A stretch of DNA of 64,000 nucleotides from Spiribacter vilamensis. GTDB taxonomy: Bacteria > Pseudomonadota > Gammaproteobacteria > Nitrococcales > Nitrococcaceae. The notes beneath the pieces were generated by a model that was not told where the DNA came from, did not search any database, and worked only from the letters and a program-made list of their open reading frames with translations. This document shows positions 26,165 through 35,190 of the stretch, in pieces; position 1 is the stretch's first letter; every line of letters begins with the position of its first letter. Both the position numbers and the translations under genes were made by a program. The stretch spans positions 1,631,239 through 1,695,238 of the forward strand of contig NZ_SHLI01000001.1 in NCBI RefSeq assembly GCF_004217415.1, written 5' to 3'.

Positions 26165-28571
26165 TCCGATGAGCCTCGCCGATGAGGTCGGTCGCCAGAT
26201 CCCGCCGCTCTGGCCGCTGTCCGCCTCGGTGGCAGTCAATCCGTTTCTCGGCCAGGCGGATCAGACACTCGCATTCACCCATGCCCAGCTGCGCCGGGTG
26301 GGCGGTGTCGACGCGATCGCCCCGCGTGCCTTTCGCTGCCGGCAGGTAGACAGCGGGACGATCACCCGGGCCGATCTGGCGGCGGCACTGATGGCGTCAC
26401 CGCACGCGGACCGGCCCGCCAACTGCGAGCAGCTGATGGCGGCGGCGCGGGCACCTCGCCCCGCGGCTGACCCCGCGCCCACCCTTGCCGAGCTGGCAAA
26501 ATCGATCTCCGGGACGGACTGGCCGGAGATTGTCGAGGAGCGTTTCGGCCACTGGGCGGCCGGCTACTTCGACCAGGGCCAGGCCCTGTGGGCGGCGCCC
26601 CGGCGCGGTGACACCTGGACCGCCTTTCGCAGCCACGCCGTTCACGACCTGACGCCGGAAATTCTCGGTCTCAAAGGATTTGCCCGCTTTGTCGCCGACG
26701 CGCCGGATCGCCCCGGCACCTACCTGCAACGCGCCATCGACCGGCTCGGACTGAGTCCCGAAATGCTGCCCGCCTACTGGCACACACTGCTGCTTACGCT
26801 GGGTGGGTGGGCGCAGTATGCCCGCTATCAGCAGTGGCAGGCGGAGCTCGAGGGCGGTACCGATTCCACCCTCGTCGAACTGCTGGCGATCCGGCTACTC
26901 TGGGACGAGGCGCTGTTCACCCATTACGGCGATGCCCTCGGCCCGGCCTGGGCGGAGGCGAAAGCGCGCTATGCACAGCCCGTCACCGTGACGCCGGACG
27001 ATGTGGTCGACGAAATCCTCCAGGAGGCGGCCGAGCGCGCCGGTCAGCGCCAGCTTGCCGCGGTAGTGGGCACCGCCGGGCATGAGACCGAATCGGCCAT
27101 GGCGCAATCCGCGGAGCGTCCGGCCCTGCAGGCGGCGTTCTGCATCGATGTCCGCTCGGAGGTCTTTCGGCGGGCACTGGAAAAGGTCGCTCCCTCGACG
27201 CAAACCTTCGGATTCGCCGGCTTTTTCGGTCTCCCGGTCTCGCACCAGGGCTTCGCCTCCGACGTGCAGGAGTCACGGCTGCCGGCACTGCTCGCTCCCG
27301 GCCTTCACTCGCGTGCGGGGGGCGGCGACCAGGATCCGGCGGATGCGGCGAAACGCCATACCGCGCGTGCCAAGCGGGCCTGGGGGCGGTTCAAGCTGGC
27401 GGCGGTGTCGTCCTTCGCGTTTGTCGAGGCCATGGGACCGGTCTACATCACGCGGCTGATCCGGGAATCCCTGGGACTTGCCGAGAAAACCCTACCCGGC
27501 GAGCCGACACCGCATTTCACGCCAGTGCCGGATGCCGACGAGCGTGTCGATACCGCCGAGACAATCCTGCGGGCGATGTCGCTGACCGAGGGGTTCGCGC
27601 CCCTTGTCCTTCTCATGGCCCATCACGCGAGCGTCACGAACAATCCCCATGGCAGTGCCCTGCAGTGCGGCGCCTGTGGGGGTTATGCGGGTGACGTCAA
27701 CGCACGGCTGCTGGCCTCGTTACTCAATGATTCGACCGTTCGGGCCGGGCTCACGAATCGGGGTATCGACATCCCCGACGACACCTGTTTCATGGCCGGG
27801 CTCCATGACACGACCCGCGACCGGGTCCGGCTCTACGACCAGGATGTCGACAGGCCGGTGGACGGAAATCGGCTGAAACGCGTGCAGACCTGGATGGCCG
27901 GTGCCGGCGAGCTCGCCCGCACCGAGCGCGGCCGATCGCTGCCGCGGGCCGACAGCACCCGCGCCATCGAGCGGCGCGCCCGGGACTGGTCCGAGGTCCG
28001 GCCCGAGTGGGGACTGGCCGGCTGTCAGATCCTGATTGCCGCCCCCCGGACCGCTACCCGGGGCGTCGATCTGGGCGGACGGGCGTTCCTCCATGACTAC
28101 GACTGGCGGCCGGATGCCGGCCAGGACTATCCGGTCCTCGAGCTGATCCTGACCGCGCCGGTGATCGTCGCCAGCTGGATCAGTCTCCAGTACTACGGCT
28201 CCGCCGTCGCCCCGGAGCTGTTCGGCGCCGGCAACAAGCTGATTCACAACATCGTCGGTGGCATCGGCGTGCTCGAGGGCAACGGGGGCATGCTGCGGAC
28301 GGGATTACCGTGGCAGTCGGTCCACGATGGCGAGCGTCAACGCCACGACCCGTTGCGCCTGACCGTTGCCATCCAGGCACCGAAAGAGGCGATCAGCGAC
28401 ACGCTTGCGCGGCATCCGTCGGTGCAATCACTGTTCGACAATCGCTGGCTCCACCTGCTGGCGATGGACAACCACGGCCGGCTCGCCTGGCGTTATACCA
28501 TCGACGGGCAATGGTCGGCGCTGACGCATCACCCCGAGGCAGACACGGCTTCGACGTCGACAAGCGCCTGA
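26154..28571 (+). CDS. dabA: DabA (DUF2309), zinc-containing subunit of the DAB inorganic carbon transporter
   Basis: The 805-residue DUF2309/UPF0753 protein starts at the ATG inside the end of dabB and has the early AVNPFLGQ motif. The predicted zinc/active-site residues, related to beta-carbonic anhydrase, are Cys330 and Asp332 (AFCIDVRSEVFRRALE), His490 (MAHHASV) and Cys505 (ALQCGACGG). With DabB it is thought to hydrate CO2 one way inside the cell, driven by the cation gradient. In a heterotroph it would supply bicarbonate for carboxylases; no RuBisCO gene is in this window. Confidence 0.92.
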   Translation: MSADPMSLADEVGRQIPPLWPLSASVAVNPFLGQADQTLAFTHAQLRRVGGVDAIAPRAFRCRQVDSGTITRADLAAALMASPHADRPANCEQLMAAARAPRPAADPAPTLAELAKSISGTDWPEIVEERFGHWAAGYFDQGQALWAAPRRGDTWTAFRSHAVHDLTPEILGLKGFARFVADAPDRPGTYLQRAIDRLGLSPEMLPAYWHTLLLTLGGWAQYARYQQWQAELEGGTDSTLVELLAIRLLWDEALFTHYGDALGPAWAEAKARYAQPVTVTPDDVVDEILQEAAERAGQRQLAAVVGTAGHETESAMAQSAERPALQAAFCIDVRSEVFRRALEKVAPSTQTFGFAGFFGLPVSHQGFASDVQESRLPALLAPGLHSRAGGGDQDPADAAKRHTARAKRAWGRFKLAAVSSFAFVEAMGPVYITRLIRESLGLAEKTLPGEPTPHFTPVPDADERVDTAETILRAMSLTEGFAPLVLLMAHHASVTNNPHGSALQCGACGGYAGDVNARLLASLLNDSTVRAGLTNRGIDIPDDTCFMAGLHDTTRDRVRLYDQDVDRPVDGNRLKRVQTWMAGAGELARTERGRSLPRADSTRAIERRARDWSEVRPEWGLAGCQILIAAPRTATRGVDLGGRAFLHDYDWRPDAGQDYPVLELILTAPVIVASWISLQYYGSAVAPELFGAGNKLIHNIVGGIGVLEGNGGMLRTGLPWQSVHDGERQRHDPLRLTVAIQAPKEAISDTLARHPSVQSLFDNRWLHLLAMDNHGRLAWRYTIDGQWSALTHHPEADTASTSTSA

Positions 28572-28649
28572 ATACGCTAGACTCGGTGCCATGAATGATC
28601 ATGCGATGCCATGGTCACACCGTGTGGAACGTAACGATGGAGCAAACCC

Positions 28650-29345
28650 ATGCCGAGTACACGGCGTTTATCGACTCTCGGGATTTTAGTGGCGATCGCG
28701 CTGCTGATCGCGGGCTGCGCCTCCGTGAGCGGCAGCGGGGAATACAATCGCAGCTACGACTTCAACACGGTGGAGCGCACCGCCGTCATCTCGGTGGACG
28801 GGATCGGGGGCCAGGCGGCCCGTGATCAGGTCGCCAGCATGTTCAACCAGGCACTGCTGGGGCGGGGCTATAGCCCGATCGAGCGCAGCCAGATCAAGGC
28901 GGTGCTCACCGAGCAGGATTTCTCGCGCTCCGACGTAACGACAGCCTCCGGCGCCGCACGAGCGGGCCAGATCCTCAACGTCGACAGCGTCATACTGGTC
29001 AACGTCCCCGAGTTCGGCGATGACATGAGCATGAGCGCCCAGATGGTGGATGTGAACGACGGCACCATCCTCTGGTCGGCCTCCGGCAGTGCGCGTTCCG
29101 GCGCGAACATGAGCCGCCGGGCAGGCCAGATACTCGGCGCAATCGGCGGCGGCATCATTGGCGCAGAAGTCGGCAGTGACAGCGGTACCGGTGCCATTGT
29201 CGGTGGCGTGGGCGGCGCCGTGGGCGGCGATGTCATTGGCAATGCCCTGTCCACCCGGCGCCAGGAGCAGACCGCCGTGCTGGTGGATCAGCTGACGCGG
29301 AGCCTGCCGACGCGCGGGATGGCGGGCGGCGACCCAACGAGATAG
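28650..29345 (+). CDS. Outer-membrane lipoprotein, CsgG/LpoB-like with glycine zipper
   Basis: The 231-residue protein has a lipoprotein signal (LGILVAIALLIAGCAS, lipidated Cys23), a CsgG-like alpha/beta domain (TAVISVDGIGG, ALLGRGYSPIERSQIKAVL) and a C-terminal Gly-rich zipper (GAIGGGIIGAEVGSDSGTGAIVGGVGGAVGG). The GGAGCAAA site supports ATG 28650. No curli genes are nearby. An envelope-assembly role is inference. Confidence 0.75.
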   Translation: MPSTRRLSTLGILVAIALLIAGCASVSGSGEYNRSYDFNTVERTAVISVDGIGGQAARDQVASMFNQALLGRGYSPIERSQIKAVLTEQDFSRSDVTTASGAARAGQILNVDSVILVNVPEFGDDMSMSAQMVDVNDGTILWSASGSARSGANMSRRAGQILGAIGGGIIGAEVGSDSGTGAIVGGVGGAVGGDVIGNALSTRRQEQTAVLVDQLTRSLPTRGMAGGDPTR

Positions 29346-29441
29346 GCGGCGGCTATCAATCCGGCCGGACTATTGCATTTTCCCCGCCGCTCGTTCCGGC
29401 CTATCATTCCTACTCAATCTCAATTGCAAGGTCTTACCGAC

Positions 29442-30566
29442 ATGCCGATGTTCAGTTCCAAGCCCAACGCCCGTCATGATGATGTCCCGCGGCTGGGCAT
29501 CCTCGTGACCAACCTGGGCACACCCGATGCGCCGACAACGCCGGCACTCCGACGCTATCTGGCGGAGTTTCTGGGTGACCCGCGCGTCGTCGAGATCAAC
29601 CGGGTGCTCTGGTGGCTGCTGCTGCACGGGGTCATCCTCCGCACCCGGCCGAAGAAGTCCGCTGCTGCCTATGCCGAGGTCTGGGAGGAAGGCGGTTCGC
29701 CGTTGCTGACCATCGGCAAGAAACAGACCGCGGCGATCGAAGAGCGGCTTCAGGAGCGCCTTCCCGGCCCGGTCTCGGTCAAGCTTGCGATGCGCTATGG
29801 CAACCCGTCCATCCGCGAGAAACTCCAGGAGCTTAGGGACGAAGGGGCGGAGCGCATCGTGGTGCTGCCGCTCTATCCGCAGTACTCGGCAACCACCGTC
29901 GGCTCGACCTACGACGCCGTCTTTGACGAACTCAAGAAGTGGCGCAAGATCCCCGAGCTGCGGCTGGTCGGGCAGTACCACGATGATCCCGGCTACATCG
30001 AGGCCCTCGCGAACAGCATCCGCGAGCACCGCGAGGCGAATGGCAAGCCCGAGAAAATGCTCTTTTCCTTCCACGGGATGCCGCGGCGTTACCTGCTCAA
30101 CGGCGACAACTATCACTGCCAGTGCCAGAAAACCGCCCGCCTGGTCGCGGAGCGCCTGGGACTGGCCGACGATGAGTGGCAGGTGACGTTCCAGTCACTG
30201 TTCGGTCGCGAGGTCTGGCTGAAGCCCTACACCGACGAGACCGTCAAGGCGCTCGCGGAATCCGGCATGAAGACCCTCGACGTGATCTGCCCCGGCTTCT
30301 CCGCCGACTGCCTCGAGACACTCGAGGAAATCGAGGGCGAGAACGCCGAGATCTTCGAGGATAACGGCGGTGAGCATCTGCGCTACATCCGCGCGCTGAA
30401 CGCCCGCGAGGATCATGTCGACATGCTGACCGACCTGGTGGTCGATCATGTGCAGGGCTGGCCGGAGGCCGATCCGACCGTCAAGCGCAGTCGCCGTGAT
30501 CCGCAGGCCACGCTCGAGCGTGCGCAGGCAATGGGCAGTGACCAGGCGATGAGCGGCGATCACTGA
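29442..30566 (+). CDS. hemH: Ferrochelatase HemH
   Basis: The 374-residue enzyme inserts Fe(II) into protoporphyrin IX. It has LVTNLGTPDAPT near the start, YPQYSATTVGST, the catalytic His in FSFHGMPRRYL and the Glu region in PGFSADCLETLEEI. The start at 29442 follows CAAGG and gives the normal N-terminus; the open frame upstream adds an unlikely basic extension. Supplies heme for, among others, the bd oxidase at 33.8 kb. Confidence 0.95.
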   Translation: MPMFSSKPNARHDDVPRLGILVTNLGTPDAPTTPALRRYLAEFLGDPRVVEINRVLWWLLLHGVILRTRPKKSAAAYAEVWEEGGSPLLTIGKKQTAAIEERLQERLPGPVSVKLAMRYGNPSIREKLQELRDEGAERIVVLPLYPQYSATTVGSTYDAVFDELKKWRKIPELRLVGQYHDDPGYIEALANSIREHREANGKPEKMLFSFHGMPRRYLLNGDNYHCQCQKTARLVAERLGLADDEWQVTFQSLFGREVWLKPYTDETVKALAESGMKTLDVICPGFSADCLETLEEIEGENAEIFEDNGGEHLRYIRALNAREDHVDMLTDLVVDHVQGWPEADPTVKRSRRDPQATLERAQAMGSDQAMSGDH

Positions 30567-30592
30567 CCATTGTCTTTCTCACCGGTCTCGCG

Positions 30593-31189
30593 GTGGGCCT
30601 CGGGCTCATCGTCGCGATCGGTGCCCAGAACGCCTTCGTCCTTAAGCAGGGTCTCCTCGGCCGGCACGTCCTTGCGGTGTGCCTGACCTGCGCGGTCTCC
30701 GACGCGATCCTCATCACCGTGGGCGTTACCAGCTTCGGCCGAGTCACCGAGTGGCTGCCATGGCTCGAGCCGGCGATGCGGACGGCCGGCGCGCTTTTCC
30801 TCTTCCTCTACGGCGGGCGGAGCCTGCTAGCCGCCCTGCGCACCCGTGGCGGCCTGCAACCGGACGCTGCCGGCACATATGCCGGTAGCGATCGAGCGAA
30901 TTCACTGGGGACGACGCTGCTCACCTGTCTCGCGATCACGTGGCTCAATCCGCACGTCTACCTGGACACGGTGGTGATGCTGGGAACGGTCTCGTCGCAG
31001 TACGAGGGCGCGCGGGGTGCATTCGCCGGTGGCGCGATCGCGGGGTCTTTCCTGTTCTTCTTTGCGCTTGGCTACGGCGCGCGAGGGTTGCAACGCCTGC
31101 TCGCCCGCCCGCTGGCCTGGCGCCTGCTCGAGGCAACTATCGGCGTCCTCATGTGGCTGATCGCCGCGCAGCTGGCTTTGGGGGAATAG
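30593..31189 (+). CDS. ArgO/LysE family amino-acid exporter
   Basis: The product has about five hydrophobic segments and the signature IVAIGAQNAFVLKQG plus ITWLNPHVYLDTVVMLG, the ArgO/LysE branch for basic amino acids. Annotated from GTG 30593, but the first helix then lacks its front half. The frame is open back to ATT 30569 (IVFLTGLAVGLGLIVAIGAQNAFV), only 2 bp after the hemH stop, so initiation at a non-standard codon coupled to hemH is possible. No ATG/GTG/TTG lies between. Confidence 0.85.
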   Translation: MGLGLIVAIGAQNAFVLKQGLLGRHVLAVCLTCAVSDAILITVGVTSFGRVTEWLPWLEPAMRTAGALFLFLYGGRSLLAALRTRGGLQPDAAGTYAGSDRANSLGTTLLTCLAITWLNPHVYLDTVVMLGTVSSQYEGARGAFAGGAIAGSFLFFFALGYGARGLQRLLARPLAWRLLEATIGVLMWLIAAQLALGE

Positions 31190-31197
31190 AGAGGTTC

Positions 31198-31250
31198 GGG
31201 ACAGGCACAAAGTTAAAGTTCGGGACAGGCACGAAGCCGGCCCCGAACTT
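31198..31250. repeat. Paired GGGACAGGCAC element between convergent genes
   Basis: Two direct copies (31198-31208, 31222-31232) occupy the 67-bp gap between argO and the rhodanese gene. The second is framed by AAGTTCGGG (31216-31224) and CCCGAACTT (31242-31250), a perfect 9-bp inverted repeat that would form a stem-loop, as REP elements do between convergent genes. Confidence 0.8.
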
Positions 31251-31256
31251 CATGGC

Positions 31257-32207
31257 TTATTCGCCGATCACGAGCGAGCGATCACCGTCCAGCGTCCACT
31301 CATGCAGCGAACCGTCATAGAGCGAGACATCCGGCAGATCGGCGATCTCGGACATACCGAACCAGGCAAGCGACGATACGTGCCCCGAGTTGCAGTAACT
31401 GATCATCGGACCATCCACGCCCGGTAGCATCGCCGAGACGATTTCGCGCGCCGATTCCGGAGAGCGCCAGTAGATGACGCCATCCCGAGACTCGACAAAG
31501 AGCGTAAACGGTACGGGACGGGCTCCCGGCAGGTAGCCGCTACCGTCCACGTAATCCTTGCTCATCTGGCCCGTGAACTGCGCCAGCGGACGATTATCCA
31601 CTAGCTGGGCCGACTGCTCGCCGTCAATCACGGCCTCGACGTCCTCAGTGGACGAAAACAGGGCGTCCCTCGGCGAGCCCGCGGTATAAGTGCCACCCGC
31701 CGACGACCCGGGCGAATCCGACACCTGTCCGCCCGCGGCATCCCAGGCGGCCGCACCGCCATCGAGGAGCGCGACGTTGTCATGCCCCAGATACTTCAGT
31801 TGCCAGTAAAGGCGCGTGGCGGCCGTGGCATCGCCGTAGACCTTGTCGCCCGCCGGTGCGATGACGATCGCATCGCCATCATCCACACCCAGGCCCTGCA
31901 TGACGGTCTCGAAGCGCTCCGGTGACGGCGCCAGATACCGAATCGTGCCCTTCATGCCCGGACGCTCGGTCATGAATTCCGACATCCCGACAAACGGCGC
32001 ACCATCGACGAACCCGGTGGCGTCATAATTGGATGGACGACGCGAGACGTTGATCAGGGTGATTCCCCCTTCGTGATCCAGCGCCCAGTCCGCGTCGACA
32101 ACCGGTCCGGGGACCGTCACGGGCTCCGTCGTCTGCGCGACCGCGGCTCCGGGCAGCGCGATGGCCACCCCGAGAAGGGCCACGGGAATCAACTCGGGTA
32201 CTCGCAT
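31257..32207 (-). CDS. Periplasmic thiosulfate sulfurtransferase (tandem rhodanese)
   Basis: The 316-residue protein has a signal peptide (IPVALLGVAIALPGAAVAQ) and two rhodanese domains; the second carries the catalytic Cys in SYCNSGHVSS. It would transfer sulfane sulfur from thiosulfate to a thiol or cyanide in the periplasm. ATG 32207 is preceded by GGAGGAG at ideal spacing. Co-directional with the DsrE-like and DUF2892 genes. Confidence 0.9.
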   Translation of the reverse strand: MRVPELIPVALLGVAIALPGAAVAQTTEPVTVPGPVVDADWALDHEGGITLINVSRRPSNYDATGFVDGAPFVGMSEFMTERPGMKGTIRYLAPSPERFETVMQGLGVDDGDAIVIAPAGDKVYGDATAATRLYWQLKYLGHDNVALLDGGAAAWDAAGGQVSDSPGSSAGGTYTAGSPRDALFSSTEDVEAVIDGEQSAQLVDNRPLAQFTGQMSKDYVDGSGYLPGARPVPFTLFVESRDGVIYWRSPESAREIVSAMLPGVDGPMISYCNSGHVSSLAWFGMSEIADLPDVSLYDGSLHEWTLDGDRSLVIGE

Positions 32208-32224
32208 TTTCACTCCTCCGGTCA

Positions 32225-32659
32225 TCAGAATGTGAAACGACGGACATCCGGATCCGCCACAAGCGCGCCAATCGCCGGTGGCTGAGCGACGCCCACGCCC
32301 TCAATCAGATCGGCCTCGGTGAACTCGCGGTTGGGCAGGTAAATAGCGCAGACGTCTACCTGGACACCGTTGTTGATCAGCCCCTGGATCATCTGCGCCG
32401 GGCTCGCGTCGGGTCCGCGCAGGGTCTCCGACTCGCCCACCTCCGAGGTCACGGCGAGATCGCCCGCATCGTCGCAAAGCAGGATCTGCGGGTTTGCCCC
32501 GTTCTTCTGGGCCTGCATGGTGAGGATCAGGGCCATTGCCTGTGTCTCGTCCTCATCACTGGTCAGGATAGTGAGCATGTCGGGACCGTTCTGCGCCATC
32601 GCAACGGCGGAGAACAGGGTCAGGACAAGGGCGGCGAGAAACTGATGCATTGTCTTCAT
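32225..32659 (-). CDS. Periplasmic DsrE-like protein
   Basis: The 144-residue protein has a signal peptide (MHQFLAALVLTLFSAVAMAQ) and a DsrE/YchN-type fold: LTILTSDEDETQAMALILTMQAQKNG, LLCDDAG and an internal Cys in QVDVCAIYL. Cytoplasmic DsrE proteins relay sulfane sulfur; an exported version beside a periplasmic rhodanese suggests sulfur or persulfide handling in the periplasm. 17 bp separate it from the rhodanese gene. Confidence 0.75.
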   Translation of the reverse strand: MKTMHQFLAALVLTLFSAVAMAQNGPDMLTILTSDEDETQAMALILTMQAQKNGANPQILLCDDAGDLAVTSEVGESETLRGPDASPAQMIQGLINNGVQVDVCAIYLPNREFTEADLIEGVGVAQPPAIGALVADPDVRRFTF

Positions 32660-32691
32660 GATAGGTAACCCTGTTGTATCGTGGTGGTAGA

Positions 32692-32886
32692 TCAGTTCTT
32701 GCTGCCGCAAGTGTTGACGCCAATCAGGCTGTAGGCCGGGCAGCTACTGAATACGGCGGTGGCGAGTGGCACCACGCCGATCCAGCCCCAGGCCATGCCC
32801 TGGCTGAAGACTGCCAGCGCGATCAGCGCCAGCCCCACCACGGCGCGCAGGGCGCGATCGACGGATCCGATGTTTTTATTGAGCAT
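32692..32886 (-). CDS. DUF2892 inner-membrane protein
   Basis: The 64-residue protein matches DUF2892: NIGSVDRALRAVVGLALIALAV, a second hydrophobic segment and CPAYSLIGVNTC with two cysteines. The same domain forms the membrane anchor of the rhodanese YgaP. AAGGAGAAAAG supports the start. First gene of the DUF2892-DsrE-rhodanese unit, divergent from a Crp/Fnr regulator. Confidence 0.88.
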   Translation of the reverse strand: MLNKNIGSVDRALRAVVGLALIALAVFSQGMAWGWIGVVPLATAVFSSCPAYSLIGVNTCGSKN

Positions 32887-32960
32887 CTCTTTTCTCCTTA
32901 CGGTACAAGTCTGGTTCAGGTTTAATGGCATTTGCAGTAGGCGCCTCCTGGCGATGACCG

Positions 32961-32972
32961 TTCAGTGATGAA
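32961..32972. promoter_or_regulatory. Candidate Crp/Fnr-type operator
   Basis: TTCA-N4-TGAA in the gap between the DUF2892 gene and the Crp/Fnr gene has the spacing of Crp/Fnr family half-sites, though not the exact FNR sequence. It lies 28 bp before the regulator start, so autoregulation is possible. Confidence 0.35.
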
Positions 32973-32999
32973 GTCACACAACGCGAGTGGATTAGTGCA

Positions 33000-33686
33000 G
33001 TGAAAGAAGTCGAAGAGCCCGCAGTGACAGGCAATGCGTTGCTCAAAGCGCTCGATGAAACCACATGGCAACGCGTAGCCGAAGGCGGGAAGCGTCTGCA
33101 GATGCCCGCTGGTACGCCGGTCTTCGCGGCCGGCAACCCGTGCCAGGGCCTGCCGCTGGTACTCAGCGGCGAGATCCGCGTCCAGATGATCGGGGCGTCC
33201 GGGAACGAAATCGTCCTCTACCGGATCCAATCGGGTGAAATATGTGCGTTGTCTTTCAGCTGCCTGCTCACGCATAGCCATCATCAATCCGAGGCGGTTG
33301 TTGAAAAAGACAGCGAGGTGCTGATGATACCGGGAGCACTCACCGAGCGACTGATGGATGACGCGGTGTGCTTTCGGCGGGCGATACTCGAGAGTTACGG
33401 CCAGCGGTTGCAGTCGCTGATGCTGGTGATTGAAGAGGTTGCTTTCCGGCGCCTGGATGAGCGACTTGCCCAACGACTTGTCGAGCGTCAAGTGAACGGT
33501 CGATTATCCGCCACGCACCAGGATCTTGCGGTAGAATTAGGATCCGCTCGCGAGGTTGTTAGTCGGCTCCTGAAAGAGTTCGAACGTCGCGGGCTCGTTA
33601 AACTCGAGCGCGGGCTGATCACTATCACCGATCTTCCGGCGCTCAATCGAATCTGCCAGGTGAAAGCGGACGAAAATACCGCTTGA
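33000..33686 (+). CDS. Crp/Fnr family transcriptional regulator
   Basis: The 228-residue protein has a cyclic-nucleotide-binding-like beta-roll (about 25-125) and a C-terminal helix-turn-helix (SATHQDLAVELGSAREVVSRLLKEFERRGLVKLERG). The N-terminal FNR iron-sulfur Cys cluster is absent, but Cys occur at GEICALSFSCLL, possibly redox or sulfide sensing. The start is GTG 33000; no other in-frame start is close. It lies between the sulfur genes and cydABDC and could control both sides. Confidence 0.85.
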   Translation: MKEVEEPAVTGNALLKALDETTWQRVAEGGKRLQMPAGTPVFAAGNPCQGLPLVLSGEIRVQMIGASGNEIVLYRIQSGEICALSFSCLLTHSHHQSEAVVEKDSEVLMIPGALTERLMDDAVCFRRAILESYGQRLQSLMLVIEEVAFRRLDERLAQRLVERQVNGRLSATHQDLAVELGSAREVVSRLLKEFERRGLVKLERGLITITDLPALNRICQVKADENTA

Positions 33687-33768
33687 AGCCGGGGCCGGCG
33701 GTGCCGGCACAGGGTAGAGACAAGGCGCATGTGTTGCGCCCTGGTTGCAAAAGACAGAGGCAAATGTC

Positions 33769-35190
33769 ATGGAATTTGATCCGGTACTGATATCGCGAAT
33801 CCAGTTCGCCTTCATCATATCGTTCCACGCTATCTTCCCGGTGTTCACCATCGGGCTGGCGTCCTACGTCGCACTGCTGGAAAGTCTGCACTTCAAGACC
33901 GGCAACCCGGCCTGGGCGCAGCTGTCCCGGTTCTGGACCAAGGTGTTTGCCGTTGCGTTCGGTATGGGCGTGGTCTCGGGCATCGTCATGTCGTTCCAGT
34001 TCGGTACCAACTGGAGTAACTTTTCGCAGGCGACGGCCAATTTCCTCGGACCCATTCTGAGTTACGAGGTCGTGACCGCGTTCTTCCTGGAAGCCGCGTT
34101 CCTCGGAGTGCTGCTGTTCGGGCGGGACAAGGTTCCACGGGGCACCCACCTGTTCGCAGCATGCATGGTCGCGCTCGGCACCTTCATTTCGGCATTCTGG
34201 ATCCTTTCCGCCAACAGCTGGATGCATACGCCGGCCGGGTTCGAGGTTCGCGATGGTATGTTCCACGTCACGAGCTGGATGGAGGCGATCTTCAATCCGT
34301 CGCTCCCGTATCGGTTCACGCACATGGTGGTCGCCAGCTTCCTGACCGGCAGTTTCGTGGTCGCCGGTGTCAGCGCCTGGTATCTGCTGAAGGGTCACAT
34401 GGTCGAGGCGAACAAGAAGGCCTTGTCGATGTGTCTCTGGATGATCCTGTTTCTCGCGCCGGCGCAGGCCGTTATCGGTGATTTCCATGGCCTGAACACG
34501 ATGGAGTACCAGCCGACCAAGCTTGCGGCGATGGAAGGTAACTGGGAGACCCAGGCCGGTGCGCCGCTTCTTCTGTTCGCGCTGCCGAGCAAGGACGCGC
34601 AGGGCAACCTGTTCGAGGTCGGAATTCCCAACCTGGCAAGCATCGTCCTCACCCATCATGCGGATGGCGTGGTACCGGGTATAAATGAGGCCTCGCCGGC
34701 CGAGCAGCCGCCTGCGTCCATCGTCTTCTGGACCTTCCGGGCGATGGTGGGCATCGGCTTCCTGATGATCGGTGTCGGGCTCTGGGGGCTGGTCCTGCGG
34801 CTTCGCCGGCAGCTCTACGAGCCGGGGATTTTCCATCGCCTGATGCCGTTGATGATCGCCGCTCCGTTCATCGCCGTTGTCGCGGGCTGGTTCACCACGG
34901 AATCCGGACGCGCGCCCTGGCTGGTCTACGGCATGGTCAGCTTCAGCGAGGGCATCACACCATCGCTGACCGGGTGGATGGCCCTTACCAGCCTGATCGG
35001 TTACATGGCGGTCTATGCCGTGATCTACAGCGCGGGTGGCTACTACCTGTGGCGGGTCGTCAAGGGCGGTATGGAAGATTCGGTCCCCGACAATGACGAG
35101 GCCGGCGCCCATCCCAAGCGTCCGCTTTCCGGTGGTGGTCCGATCGGTAATGCAACGCCTGCCGCTCCGCTGAAGGGAGACTGGACATGA
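33769..35190 (+). CDS. cydA: Cytochrome bd quinol oxidase subunit I
   Basis: The 473-residue membrane protein has the heme b595 ligand His20 (SFHAIFPVFTIG), the second His region YRFTHMVVASF, the short quinol loop (GDFHGLNTMEYQPTKLAAMEG) and WFTTESGRAPW. The short Q-loop and GRAPW place it in the cyanide-insensitive (CIO) branch. The start at 33769 gives the canonical N-terminus. It overlaps cydB by 4 bp. Confidence 0.95.
   Translation: MEFDPVLISRIQFAFIISFHAIFPVFTIGLASYVALLESLHFKTGNPAWAQLSRFWTKVFAVAFGMGVVSGIVMSFQFGTNWSNFSQATANFLGPILSYEVVTAFFLEAAFLGVLLFGRDKVPRGTHLFAACMVALGTFISAFWILSANSWMHTPAGFEVRDGMFHVTSWMEAIFNPSLPYRFTHMVVASFLTGSFVVAGVSAWYLLKGHMVEANKKALSMCLWMILFLAPAQAVIGDFHGLNTMEYQPTKLAAMEGNWETQAGAPLLLFALPSKDAQGNLFEVGIPNLASIVLTHHADGVVPGINEASPAEQPPASIVFWTFRAMVGIGFLMIGVGLWGLVLRLRRQLYEPGIFHRLMPLMIAAPFIAVVAGWFTTESGRAPWLVYGMVSFSEGITPSLTGWMALTSLIGYMAVYAVIYSAGGYYLWRVVKGGMEDSVPDNDEAGAHPKRPLSGGGPIGNATPAAPLKGDWT

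Noticed and set aside
33643-35112. 489-codon open frame antisense to cydA
   Set aside because: Asp/His/Arg-rich shadow of cydA with no recognisable domain.
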